This document shows, one piece after another, positions 9,470 to 17,633 of a stretch of 60,054 nucleotides of DNA (positions are counted from its first letter, which is position 1; each line of letters starts with the position of its first letter). Source of the stretch: an uncultured Eubacteriales bacterium (GTDB taxonomy: Bacteria > Bacillota > Clostridia > Lachnospirales > Cellulosilyticaceae); the NCBI GenBank assembly GCA_900551325.1, contig URVM01000020.1, forward strand, positions 1-60,054. Direction: 5' to 3'. The notes beneath the pieces were generated by a model. That model had not been told where the DNA came from. It did no database searches and saw only the letters and a program-made list of their open reading frames with translations. Made by a program: the position numbers and the translations under genes.

Positions 9470-10933
9470 ATGAATAAAATGAAAAAAGTTCTTATTTATC
9501 TGTTAATAGCTATACTCGCTATTCCAAATTTATTATATGCCAAAAATACAAATGAAGTATCTTATGCATATGATTACTGGGGAAGAGTAATAGAGGATAT
9601 TCCATTCTTTGAGTTTTATAAAACAATAGACCAAAGAAATATGGGGGATGTAAAAATTTCAGGTATGGATGATGTTACCGTATCTGGTGGCAGAATCTAT
9701 ATTGTAGATAGTTTAGAGTCTAGAGTAAATGTATTTGATACAAATGGACAAATGCTTACTTCTATAAAAGTAGTTCGTAATGATCAAGGGAAGATTGCCC
9801 TTGACCCAAAAACTAAAAAACAAATTGTACTAAATGGACCAGAAGGTGTATTTGTACATGAGCCAGAAGAAGAAATTTATATTGCGGATACTGGTAATAA
9901 AAGAATTGTCGTTTTAAATGAAAAAGACTTTTCTCTTAAAAGAATTATTGGAACACCTGCAAATATGGTTGGGCAAACTGTGTTTAAACCATCAAAAATT
10001 GCTGTAGATAAAATTAATAGAATTTATGTTGTTGTACAATCAGGCTTTGAAGGGATTGTAGAGCTTAACCAAGAAGGTGAATTTGTAAGATACTTTGGGG
10101 TAAATAAACCAAAGGTAAACTTACTTGATTACTTCTGGCGTCAACAAGCCTCTGATGAACAAAAAGCAAAGATGCAAAAAGTTTTAGCACCATCTTTTAA
10201 CAATATTGAAATTGATGATGAAGGCTTTATTTATGCAACAACACAAGATAGTAGTGCAAAAGATCTTGTATTTAGATTTAATCCAAAAGGCGAAAACGTA
10301 CTTCGTGAAAATGGTTTTTGGGATGTAATGGGTGATTTAAATACAGATCCTACATCAACAATCATGCGAATAAGTAAATTTACAGATATTGCACTTACTG
10401 ATTATGGAACTTATGCTGTCCTTGATAAGGAAAAAGGACGTATATTCATTTATAACTTTGACGGGGAATTAATGAATATCTTTGGTGGCAAAGGTTTTAT
10501 GAAGGGTGAATTATCAGATCCTACATCTATTAGTTGGATGGGAGATCATCTCATTGTTACAGATAAACAAATGAAGGCTGCTTATATTTATAAGCCAACA
10601 GAGTTTGGAAACTTAGCTCTTGATGCTTCAAAAGCCTACTTTAATGGAGAATGGGATAAAGCAACACAACTTTTATTAGATGCAGTAAGTATTAATGGTA
10701 ACTATGAAATAGCCTACTCAACAATAGGTAAATCTTATCTTATGAAAGAAGATTATGAAACAGCTATGTATTACTTCAAATTAGGTGATAACCAAGAATA
10801 CTATTCTAAAGCCTTTAATGGTTATAGAAGTATTTGGATTCAAGAGCATTTTGGATTAATTTTTGCTGCATTCTTACTTGTTATAGGTTGGGTAATCTTC
10901 TCAGAGTGGCGCTATTATAAAAAGCAGAAATGA
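9470..10933 (+). CDS. Membrane-anchored NHL-type beta-propeller protein with C-terminal TPR
   Basis: About 487 residues. A signal-like helix at the start is followed by repeated propeller blades of the NHL type (for example GMDDVTVSGGRIYIVDS, GPEGVFVHEPEEEIYIAD and KFTDIALTDYGTYAVLDKE). A TPR-like helical segment follows (AYFNGEWDKATQLLLDA), and a transmembrane helix with a basic tail closes the protein (FAAFLLVIGWVIF then YYKKQK). The propeller should face outside. The ATG at 9470 is chosen because GGGGGTG lies 8 bases before it; the ATG at 9455 overlaps the previous stop and lacks a site. Lying between transporter genes, it may be a scaffold or sensor of the uptake complex; that role is inference. 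Confidence 0.75.
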   Translation: MNKMKKVLIYLLIAILAIPNLLYAKNTNEVSYAYDYWGRVIEDIPFFEFYKTIDQRNMGDVKISGMDDVTVSGGRIYIVDSLESRVNVFDTNGQMLTSIKVVRNDQGKIALDPKTKKQIVLNGPEGVFVHEPEEEIYIADTGNKRIVVLNEKDFSLKRIIGTPANMVGQTVFKPSKIAVDKINRIYVVVQSGFEGIVELNQEGEFVRYFGVNKPKVNLLDYFWRQQASDEQKAKMQKVLAPSFNNIEIDDEGFIYATTQDSSAKDLVFRFNPKGENVLRENGFWDVMGDLNTDPTSTIMRISKFTDIALTDYGTYAVLDKEKGRIFIYNFDGELMNIFGGKGFMKGELSDPTSISWMGDHLIVTDKQMKAAYIYKPTEFGNLALDASKAYFNGEWDKATQLLLDAVSINGNYEIAYSTIGKSYLMKEDYETAMYYFKLGDNQEYYSKAFNGYRSIWIQEHFGLIFAAFLLVIGWVIFSEWRYYKKQK

Positions 10934-10948
10934 TAAGGAGGGTGTAAA

Positions 10949-11575
10949 ATGAAGCAAGTTGTAGAGGATCTTAAATACTTAAAATATACACTTTTTCACC
11001 CATTCGATGCTTTTTATGAAATTAAATGGCGGGGAAAAGGGAATATATGGTTAGCAACATTTTTGATTGTAGCTTATGGCATTTCAATGATTTTATCTAA
11101 TCAATATCTAGGTTTTGTAATGAATTCATTTCCAGCTTACAAAATCAATAGTATTGCTATTTTTACTTTAACAGTAGCGCCAATGCTATTATTTATCGTA
11201 AGTAACTGGAGTGTTTCTACACTTTGTAATGGTAAAGGTAAACTTAAAGATTTATATATGGTAATAGGTTATGCAGTATGTCCTATGCTTATATTCCAGC
11301 TTATTACAGTAGCTGTAAGTAATGTAATTATTATAGAAGAAGCAAGTTTACTTTTTTCTTTTAATACAGTAGGTATGTTATGGTTTTATTTCTTAGTGTT
11401 CTGTGGTGTAACAACAGTTCACGAATATACAGCAAAAGAAAGTGTTATAACACTAGTGGCAACAGCAGTAGCTGCACTTGTTATTATTTTCATTAGTGTA
11501 CTTTATTTTTCTTTAATGGAGCAGGTTGTAAACTTTATCTTAACATTAGGACAAGAATTTATTAGAAGGTGGTGA
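10949..11575 (+). CDS. Yip1-family integral membrane protein
   Basis: 208 residues with about five hydrophobic helices after a cytoplasmic start (FHPFDAFYEIKWRGKGN). This opening is typical of bacterial Yip1-domain proteins. No enzymatic motif is visible. It is 15 bases after the propeller gene and 4 bases before the DUF5696 gene, so tight operon coupling is certain but the function is not known. Proteins of this type recur next to DUF5696 genes in Firmicutes sugar-transport operons (recollection, not tested here). Confidence 0.7.
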   Translation: MKQVVEDLKYLKYTLFHPFDAFYEIKWRGKGNIWLATFLIVAYGISMILSNQYLGFVMNSFPAYKINSIAIFTLTVAPMLLFIVSNWSVSTLCNGKGKLKDLYMVIGYAVCPMLIFQLITVAVSNVIIIEEASLLFSFNTVGMLWFYFLVFCGVTTVHEYTAKESVITLVATAVAALVIIFISVLYFSLMEQVVNFILTLGQEFIRRW

Positions 11576-11579
11576 GAGA

Positions 11580-14144
11580 ATGAATAAAAAAATACGTAAT
11601 ATTATTTTAGGGTTAACAGTAATAGCTTTAGTAACAGGGAGTATTAAGGTCATTCCTCACCTTGCACTTAAAGCAGCAAAAATAGAGCAAGTTGAGCAAA
11701 AAAGTCCGGTTGAAGTAAATGGGCCTATAGAGATTAAAAAAGGTGAAGTTTTAGTTGCAGAATCTGCAACTAAAGCACTTCATTTAGATACAGATACACT
11801 TGATATTAGAGTAGTAGATAAAAATACAGCTAAAGAGTGGACAAGTAAAATAGAAGATCCTAGTAATAATAAGGAAAAATCTATTGTAAATATATCTTAC
11901 TTAAGTGGAGATAACAAAAAGTATGAGTGGGATGCTTATCAAAATGTTATTGAGACAGGCAACTACAGTATTGAACAAATAAATAATGGAGTAAAGCTCA
12001 CATTACTTTTTGAAACGACTACTAGAAAGCCTACACAGCTTATACCTAGTTACATTGAAAGTGATGATCTTCAAACAAGATTTTATGATGAAATAGATAA
12101 AAAAGTTACAACTGGAAGTATCACTGAAAAACAAGCTGCTAACTTTAAAAATATCCTAAAAAAAGTTTATTTAAAAGACTTAGCAAAAGGTGGATTTAAA
12201 ATAGCAGGTGCAGATAGTTTACCACCAAGTGCTGTAAAGCAACTTAATGAGATGGTACAACTTATTGGCTATACAGATGAAATGTTAAAAGCTGATAATG
12301 AAGCAGCAGGACTCGATATAGAGATTCCTCAAATTGCTAGCTTTAGAATAGTAGTGAATGTAGCACTTGATGGGGATGATGTCATTATTAATGTACCAAC
12401 TTCAGAGTGCACATCAGGTAATGACTACTTTAAATTACAGAACATTGAAGCCTATGCAGGCTTTGGCTATGCAGCGTCAAATAAAGTAGAAGATGGATAT
12501 ATTGTAGTTCCAGATGGAGCGGGTGCTTTATTCGAATTAAACACTTATAATGGAAGCTATCCTCAATATTCAAGACCTGTATATAACAATACATATTACG
12601 ATCAAATGTATCAAATGCCAACCTTTAAAGAAGATTTACATATGCCAATCTTTGGTATGACTTATGGAAAAGGTGAGCAAGCTACTCACGGATTTATGGG
12701 AATTATTGAATCAGGTGCAGAACTTGCTACAATTAATGTTCAGCTTGCAACAAAAGATATTTCTACAGGTGGTAACTTAAACAATAAAGTGTACCCTACT
12801 GTAGATGTTATGCAATATTCTAGGGTTAAGCTGATGGGACCATATAGTGATAGCGATAGTAGATACCTAGTATCTACAGGTAAAATAGATGTAGATTATA
12901 CAGTACGCTACAAGTTATTTAATGAAAAGGTTACTTATTTTGATATGGCTAATGCTTATAAAGAGTACTTAGTAGAAAAATACAATCTAACTAAGTCCTA
13001 TGAAAATAAGCCTAAGATGTACATGGATATATTAGGCGCACTTACAATACCAGATCGTATTGCAGGTATACCTTATAACAAAACTATTTCTATGACAAAT
13101 TATGAACAAGCCAAAGGAATCATTGAAGATTTAGGTGATAAGAACCTTATTCTTAACTACAAAGGAGCATTCTTTGGAGGAGACAAAGCAAGTTTACCTA
13201 CAAAACCTAAGTTAGTAAAAGAAAATGGCTCACAAAAGGAACTAGATGCTCTTCTTAATGCAGCTAAAGAGAAAAATGATGAGTTGTTCTTTGGAACTGA
13301 TTTAATGACAGTTAAAGATACAAGCTATCCATTTGAAGCTAAAGTCCATGGTTTATATAACTATGATAGTAAGCCAGTACAAATATATGATTACGATTAT
13401 ACAACAGGTAAGTTCTCACCAGAGTTTGATCCTACTTATCGTATTCATCCTAAGTACTTTGAGGATATTGTAGGACGTTTCATAAAAGGAACGAATGGGT
13501 TAGATAATATCTTTATAGGGGATGTACCTAATACTTATTATGCAAGTTATAAAGAAGATGATATATTAACACCGATTAAGGCAAATGCAATGATTGAAAA
13601 AGGTTTAGCACAACTAGACGAAAATAAAGTGCTTGCATTTAATAATCCAAATATGAATACATTACCGTATTGTGACTATGCAGTAAACATTTCAAGAGAA
13701 AGTAGTAACTACGGTACTATGTATACAAGCATTCCACTTAGACAGCTTGTTATGAATGGATTAGTAGAGTACACAACACTTAATGTAAATATGTCTAAAG
13801 ATAATAGTAACTACTACTTATTACAAGCTTTAGAAGTAGGAAGTTATCCTAAATTTACAGTAAGTGCAACAAACCAAGATGTTCTTAAGGATTCTCAGTA
13901 CAGAGAATACCTAAGCATTGATTACGCTACATTAAAGCCAGAAATAGAAGAGCTTTATAGTGAATATACAAAAGCTTTTGAAGAGATTGGTACAACTGAG
14001 ATTACAAATCACCGAATACTTGAAGCTGGTGTGTTTGAAACAGAGTATGCTAATGGCACAAAAGTTATCGTTAACTACAATCCATATGAAGTACATGTGG
14101 AAGGGTATAATTTAGATAGTGTATCTTATGAAATTATTAAATAA
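11580..14144 (+). CDS. DUF5696-type anchored protein, possibly glycoside-hydrolase-like
   Basis: 854 residues beginning with an N-terminal membrane helix (about 5-22, no lipobox), so mostly outside the cell. The N-terminal half is beta-rich. From about residue 480 on, alternating strands and helices suggest a barrel (MYMDILGALTIPDRIAG, LFFGTDLMTV, IFIGDVPNTYYASY). A beta-rich tail with a NYNPYEV segment closes it. That layout recalls large glycosidase barrels such as GH101-like enzymes, and several conserved-looking acidic residues lie at strand ends. No catalytic pair can be assigned with confidence. It is placed in DUF5696 from overall appearance and operon context. It may trim or present glycan to the importers. 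Confidence 0.65.
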   Translation: MNKKIRNIILGLTVIALVTGSIKVIPHLALKAAKIEQVEQKSPVEVNGPIEIKKGEVLVAESATKALHLDTDTLDIRVVDKNTAKEWTSKIEDPSNNKEKSIVNISYLSGDNKKYEWDAYQNVIETGNYSIEQINNGVKLTLLFETTTRKPTQLIPSYIESDDLQTRFYDEIDKKVTTGSITEKQAANFKNILKKVYLKDLAKGGFKIAGADSLPPSAVKQLNEMVQLIGYTDEMLKADNEAAGLDIEIPQIASFRIVVNVALDGDDVIINVPTSECTSGNDYFKLQNIEAYAGFGYAASNKVEDGYIVVPDGAGALFELNTYNGSYPQYSRPVYNNTYYDQMYQMPTFKEDLHMPIFGMTYGKGEQATHGFMGIIESGAELATINVQLATKDISTGGNLNNKVYPTVDVMQYSRVKLMGPYSDSDSRYLVSTGKIDVDYTVRYKLFNEKVTYFDMANAYKEYLVEKYNLTKSYENKPKMYMDILGALTIPDRIAGIPYNKTISMTNYEQAKGIIEDLGDKNLILNYKGAFFGGDKASLPTKPKLVKENGSQKELDALLNAAKEKNDELFFGTDLMTVKDTSYPFEAKVHGLYNYDSKPVQIYDYDYTTGKFSPEFDPTYRIHPKYFEDIVGRFIKGTNGLDNIFIGDVPNTYYASYKEDDILTPIKANAMIEKGLAQLDENKVLAFNNPNMNTLPYCDYAVNISRESSNYGTMYTSIPLRQLVMNGLVEYTTLNVNMSKDNSNYYLLQALEVGSYPKFTVSATNQDVLKDSQYREYLSIDYATLKPEIEELYSEYTKAFEEIGTTEITNHRILEAGVFETEYANGTKVIVNYNPYEVHVEGYNLDSVSYEIIK

Positions 14145-14161
14145 TAGGGGGAGGATATAAA

Positions 14162-15061
14162 ATGAAAGCACTTAAATATTCAACAAAAAGAAAAATACAT
14201 GGCTTTATTTTTATCTTGCCTTGGCTAATCGGGTTTATTACATTTTTTGCAATACCTATTATAAATACAGCTATTTATTCTTTCAATCAAGTATCTGTAG
14301 GGCAATCAGGGGGAATGGAATTAGTTTTCTCTGGTATACAAAATTATGTAGATCTATTTAAAGTTGAGGTAACAACAAAAAACACGCAAGTACTTAGACT
14401 ATTAGTAGAAGAAAATCAAAAAATACTTGTTAACGTACCACTTACAGTAATCTTCTCCTTATTCTTAGCATTAATTATTAATGCTAAGTTTCCAGGAAGA
14501 GCTATTGTACGTATTATTTTCTTCCTACCAATTATTCTTGGGCTTGATATAGTAGTAAATATGATGAGTATTGATACAGGTATGATGACTCAGTCAGCTA
14601 CAACAGCTGTATTTGCTGAAACATCTTTTGCAGAGTCTATTTTGCAATTTACAGGATTGCCACCACAAATGGTTGCCTTTATTCAAGAGACGATTTCAGG
14701 CATTTTTGTACTTGTAACAAGGTCAGGGGTACAAACTTTAATCTTCTTAGCAGGGCTTCAGTCTATTAGTCCAGCCCTTTATGAAGTTGCTAAGATTGAA
14801 GGTGCAACAACTTATGAAACATTTTGGAAGGTAACAATTCCATCAACAGCCAATATTACATTTTTCGTAGCAATTTATACACTTGTAGAGCTTTTCTTAA
14901 GTTCACCAATAACAAAAGAAATTCATACATTTGCTTTTGTAAAGAGTAAGATTGGTGTAGGTTCTGCCCTTTCAATGATATATATTGTCAATGCCATTGT
15001 GCTACTCATATTTATTAGTTGGTTCTTGAAGAAGGTGGTGAAACTAGATTATGGCAAATAA
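14162..15061 (+). CDS. Carbohydrate ABC transporter permease (MalF/UgpA type), pair 2
   Basis: 299 residues, about six membrane helices, with the EAA loop near residue 207 (EVAKIEGATTYETFWKVTIP). A periplasmic-side insertion (residues 75-90, TTKNTQVLRLLVEENQ) is longer than in pair 1. A GGGGGAGG site precedes the ATG. It overlaps the next permease by 11 bases. A second complete permease pair in one operon implies either two importers sharing accessory proteins or one importer that assembles alternative channels. Confidence 0.92.
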   Translation: MKALKYSTKRKIHGFIFILPWLIGFITFFAIPIINTAIYSFNQVSVGQSGGMELVFSGIQNYVDLFKVEVTTKNTQVLRLLVEENQKILVNVPLTVIFSLFLALIINAKFPGRAIVRIIFFLPIILGLDIVVNMMSIDTGMMTQSATTAVFAETSFAESILQFTGLPPQMVAFIQETISGIFVLVTRSGVQTLIFLAGLQSISPALYEVAKIEGATTYETFWKVTIPSTANITFFVAIYTLVELFLSSPITKEIHTFAFVKSKIGVGSALSMIYIVNAIVLLIFISWFLKKVVKLDYGK

Positions 15062-16085
15062 AGTAGCTTATCAAGATAGATTTATGAAGGCAAAAGAATT
15101 AAAGAGTACTAAAATCCCTTGGGATGGATATAAAATTAAGAAAGAAGCTATGGGACTAGGCTATAAAATATGTTTCTATTCACTAATAGCAGGTTTATGT
15201 TTCGTTATCTTATATCCAATGTTAAAGCTGATTCCACTTGTATTTGCACAGATGTCCGACTTAGGTAATCCAGACGTTATTTGGATTCCAAAATCATTTT
15301 CTGTACTAAGCTTTAAGGCTGCATTTAAAATTGCTTTAGGTGGAAGCTTAATGGGACTTGCTGTTTCCCTACTTTATGCACTTAGTATGGCAGTGATCCA
15401 AGTATTTATGAGTGCTATGGCAGGTTACTCACTTGCAAGAATCGACTTTAAAGGAAGAAACTTAATTTTTGCTTTAGTTGTACTTACATTTTTAGTACCA
15501 CCACAAGCTTTACTTATATCTCAATATCTTCACTTTAAACAATTTGATGTATTTGGGATTATTAACTTACTAACAGGTTCAACTATTGATATTATCAATA
15601 AACCATATGTACTTTATATTTTAGCTTTCTTAGGATTTGGTGTAAAACAAGGGTTGTTCATCTTTATATTTAGACAGTTCTTCATTACAATGCCAAATGA
15701 ATTTGAAGAAGCAGCTGTAATTGATGGATGTGGTTTTTATCGTACATACTTTAAGATTATGTTCCCAAATGCAATGCCTCCAATTATGACAGTTGGTGTA
15801 CTTTCATTCGTATGGAACTACGGTGATATTTACTATACAAACTACTTCCATCCAGATGGACCATATTTAAGTATTGTCTTACAACGCCTATTTGGTTCAG
15901 AGCAAAGAGATCGTATTAATGAAATTTTATTTAACCAATTTGATGTATTCTTAACAAGTCAGCTTACCTTTGATGCAACAAAACAAGCGGCACTTATTAT
16001 ATTCTTAATTCCGCTTATTATTGTATACTTCATTGTACAAAGACACTTAGTAGAAAGTCTTGAACGTTCAGGAATCGTTGGTTAA
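15051..16085 (+). CDS. Carbohydrate ABC transporter permease (MalG/UgpE type), pair 2
   Basis: 344 residues, longer than the usual 275-300. Extra residues lie at the N-terminus (a basic cytoplasmic stretch to about residue 35) and in the loop between early helices. The EAA loop is near residue 219 (EEAAVIDGCGFYRTYFKIMF). It starts inside the end of the preceding permease, which suggests translational coupling. It is the last gene before a strong terminator, closing the import operon. Confidence 0.92.
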   Translation: MANKVAYQDRFMKAKELKSTKIPWDGYKIKKEAMGLGYKICFYSLIAGLCFVILYPMLKLIPLVFAQMSDLGNPDVIWIPKSFSVLSFKAAFKIALGGSLMGLAVSLLYALSMAVIQVFMSAMAGYSLARIDFKGRNLIFALVVLTFLVPPQALLISQYLHFKQFDVFGIINLLTGSTIDIINKPYVLYILAFLGFGVKQGLFIFIFRQFFITMPNEFEEAAVIDGCGFYRTYFKIMFPNAMPPIMTVGVLSFVWNYGDIYYTNYFHPDGPYLSIVLQRLFGSEQRDRINEILFNQFDVFLTSQLTFDATKQAALIIFLIPLIIVYFIVQRHLVESLERSGIVG

Positions 16086-16090
16086 ATCAA

Positions 16091-16123
16091 AAAGCCACAG
16101 ATTTAGTAATCTGTGGTTTTTTT
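16091..16123 (+). terminator. Terminator of the ABC import operon
   Basis: Stem CCACAGATT / AATCTGTGG (16095-16103 and 16108-16116) with a TAGT loop and seven T after it, starting 6 bases after the last permease stop. Confidence 0.9.
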
Positions 16124-16246
16124 ACGTCTAAAAAAGTATAATCTAGACGAAGTAGCTTGTCAGATGTGATAAAGAAGTGGTATGATGACATAATAGAATG
16201 TTTGGAAAATAAGTTTATTTTAGTGAAACACAAAAGGAGATAGAAG

Positions 16247-17251
16247 ATGGCTACTATTAAAGAAATAGCAGATAGAGCAGGGGTCTCTATTACCACTGTG
16301 TCTAGGGTGCTCAATTATGATGAAACATTAAATGCATCAGAAGCGACAAAGAAGAGAGTTTTCGAAGCTGCAGAAGAACTAAACTATACTACTTTACGTG
16401 CTAGAAAGAGTAAAAAACATAAGTATACAGTTGGTATATTAAATTGGTATACTCAAGAGCAGGAGCTAAATGACCCCTATTATTTAGCTATTCGATTAGC
16501 AGCTGAAAAGGAGTGTCAAGAAAAAGGCTACGGGTATAAAACTATTGACAGTATACAAAATATCCGCCAGTACAAAGATGTAGACGGTATTATGGGTATT
16601 GGTAAGTTTGGGCAAGATGAGATTGATAAATTAGAGACAATTACTGATAATATTGTGATCGTAGATTATATTGATGTGTATAATAGATGCGATTGCATAT
16701 CAACAGATTATGAACATGGAACAGTAGCGGCACTTAGTCATCTAAAATCCCTAGGACATACCCATATAGGTTACATTGGTGGAGAAGAAGTTATTAATGA
16801 TGGGACAAAGAAAATAGAAGACCCTAGAGAAAAAGCATATATTCAGTACATGTTTACCAATTTAGAGTACCATCCAGAATGGGTGAAAAAAGGCGAGTTT
16901 ACTTTACAAGATGGATATAGACTCATGATGGAGTTGTTAGAAGAAGAGGAACGTCCAACAGCATGCTTTATTGCAAGTGATATTATGGCAATAGGCTCAT
17001 ACCGTGCTATTAATGAAAAAGGTTTGTCTATACCAGACGATATCAGTATTGTTGGATTTAATGATATCCAAACAGCACAGTTTTTAAGCCCAGCTTTAAC
17101 TACCGTTAAAATTTATCCAGAGTCAATGGGAGAAACGGGAATTCAAATGCTCATTGATCAAGTTGAAAAAGGTAGTCGCATCAACAAAAAGGTTATCGTT
17201 GCTAATAAATTAGTCGTAAGAGAAAGTACCAAACAACTAGATAAAGAGTAA
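16247..17251 (+). CDS. LacI/GalR-family transcriptional regulator
   Basis: 334 residues. The N-terminal helix-turn-helix is classic (TIKEIADRAGVSITTVSRVL, about residues 3-22), followed by the hinge and a periplasmic-binding-protein-like effector domain (about 60-325, with SIVGFNDIQTAQFLSPALTT near the end). It should bind a palindromic operator and respond to a sugar. It is monocistronic between two terminators. Its position between the import operon and the GH84 gene suggests it controls one or both, but no convincing LacI-type operator was seen in the visible part of either promoter. Confidence 0.92.
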   Translation: MATIKEIADRAGVSITTVSRVLNYDETLNASEATKKRVFEAAEELNYTTLRARKSKKHKYTVGILNWYTQEQELNDPYYLAIRLAAEKECQEKGYGYKTIDSIQNIRQYKDVDGIMGIGKFGQDEIDKLETITDNIVIVDYIDVYNRCDCISTDYEHGTVAALSHLKSLGHTHIGYIGGEEVINDGTKKIEDPREKAYIQYMFTNLEYHPEWVKKGEFTLQDGYRLMMELLEEEERPTACFIASDIMAIGSYRAINEKGLSIPDDISIVGFNDIQTAQFLSPALTTVKIYPESMGETGIQMLIDQVEKGSRINKKVIVANKLVVRESTKQLDKE

Positions 17252-17255
17252 AAAT

Positions 17256-17312
17256 AAAGGGTTGCCATTAGCTGATTTTAATCAACTAATGGCAGCCCCT
17301 TTAACTTTTTTT
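17256..17312 (+). terminator. Terminator after the LacI-family gene
   Basis: Arms AAAGGGTTGCCATTAG and CTAATGGCAGC-CCCTTT form a long stem; a T-rich stretch with seven consecutive T follows. Confidence 0.85.
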
Positions 17313-17334
17313 CCTTCTGCTAGCAATAGGGTTA

Positions 17335-17560
17335 AGTAGATTAGAATTACTGTCTTTTAGAATAATCTAGTAGGTGAAAGGGTGGCTGTGACTCATCCGA
17401 AAGCGAATTATGCAGATGGCTTAGAGGCTGTTAATGAGTGGGTGAACAAGGGGTTCAGTAGACTAGAATTGCTATCTCTCTAGTAATACTGGTAAGGGAA
17501 GGGATGGGGTACCACAGCCCGACCCTAACGTAGTCTAATCAAGAGATAGTAATTCGGCAC
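17335..17560. repeat. Dispersed noncoding repeat, locus A (two units)
   Basis: Two units of about 120 bases start with AGTAGAYTAGAATTRCT (17335 and 17456). They are visibly richer in G and C than nearby intergenic DNA. The first unit shares TTAGAGGCTGTTAATGAGTG and a TCCGAAAGCG motif with the copies at 38.8-39.3 kb. The second unit closes on itself: GAATTGCTATCTCT (17466-17479) pairs with AGAGATAGTAATTC (17542-17555), 14 pairs including one G-U, and the element ends in TTCGGCAC, like TCGGCAC at locus B. No ORF fits. Candidates are a structured RNA, a MITE-like element or a decayed intron. It lies between two terminators. Confidence 0.7.
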
Positions 17561-17583
17561 TTGTCAAATAGTTTAGAAATTAA

Positions 17584-17627
17584 AAAATGAGCTGACACTT
17601 ATTTCTAAGTGCACAGCTCATTTTTGC
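17584..17627 (-). terminator. Terminator of the GH84 gene
   Basis: Hairpin AATGAGCTG..TAAGTG/CACTTA..CAGCTCATT lies just downstream of the minus-strand GH84 stop, with a TTTTTTA run on the minus strand. The plus strand also has a T run, so it can work both ways. Confidence 0.8.
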
Positions 17628-17633
17628 ATGTAT

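Noticed and set aside
12430..12621. Antisense ORFs of 60-130 codons inside large genes (for example here, 21437-22056 and 27238-28239)
   Set aside because: They lie opposite clear coding genes, have odd composition and no ribosome-binding sites; frame shadows.
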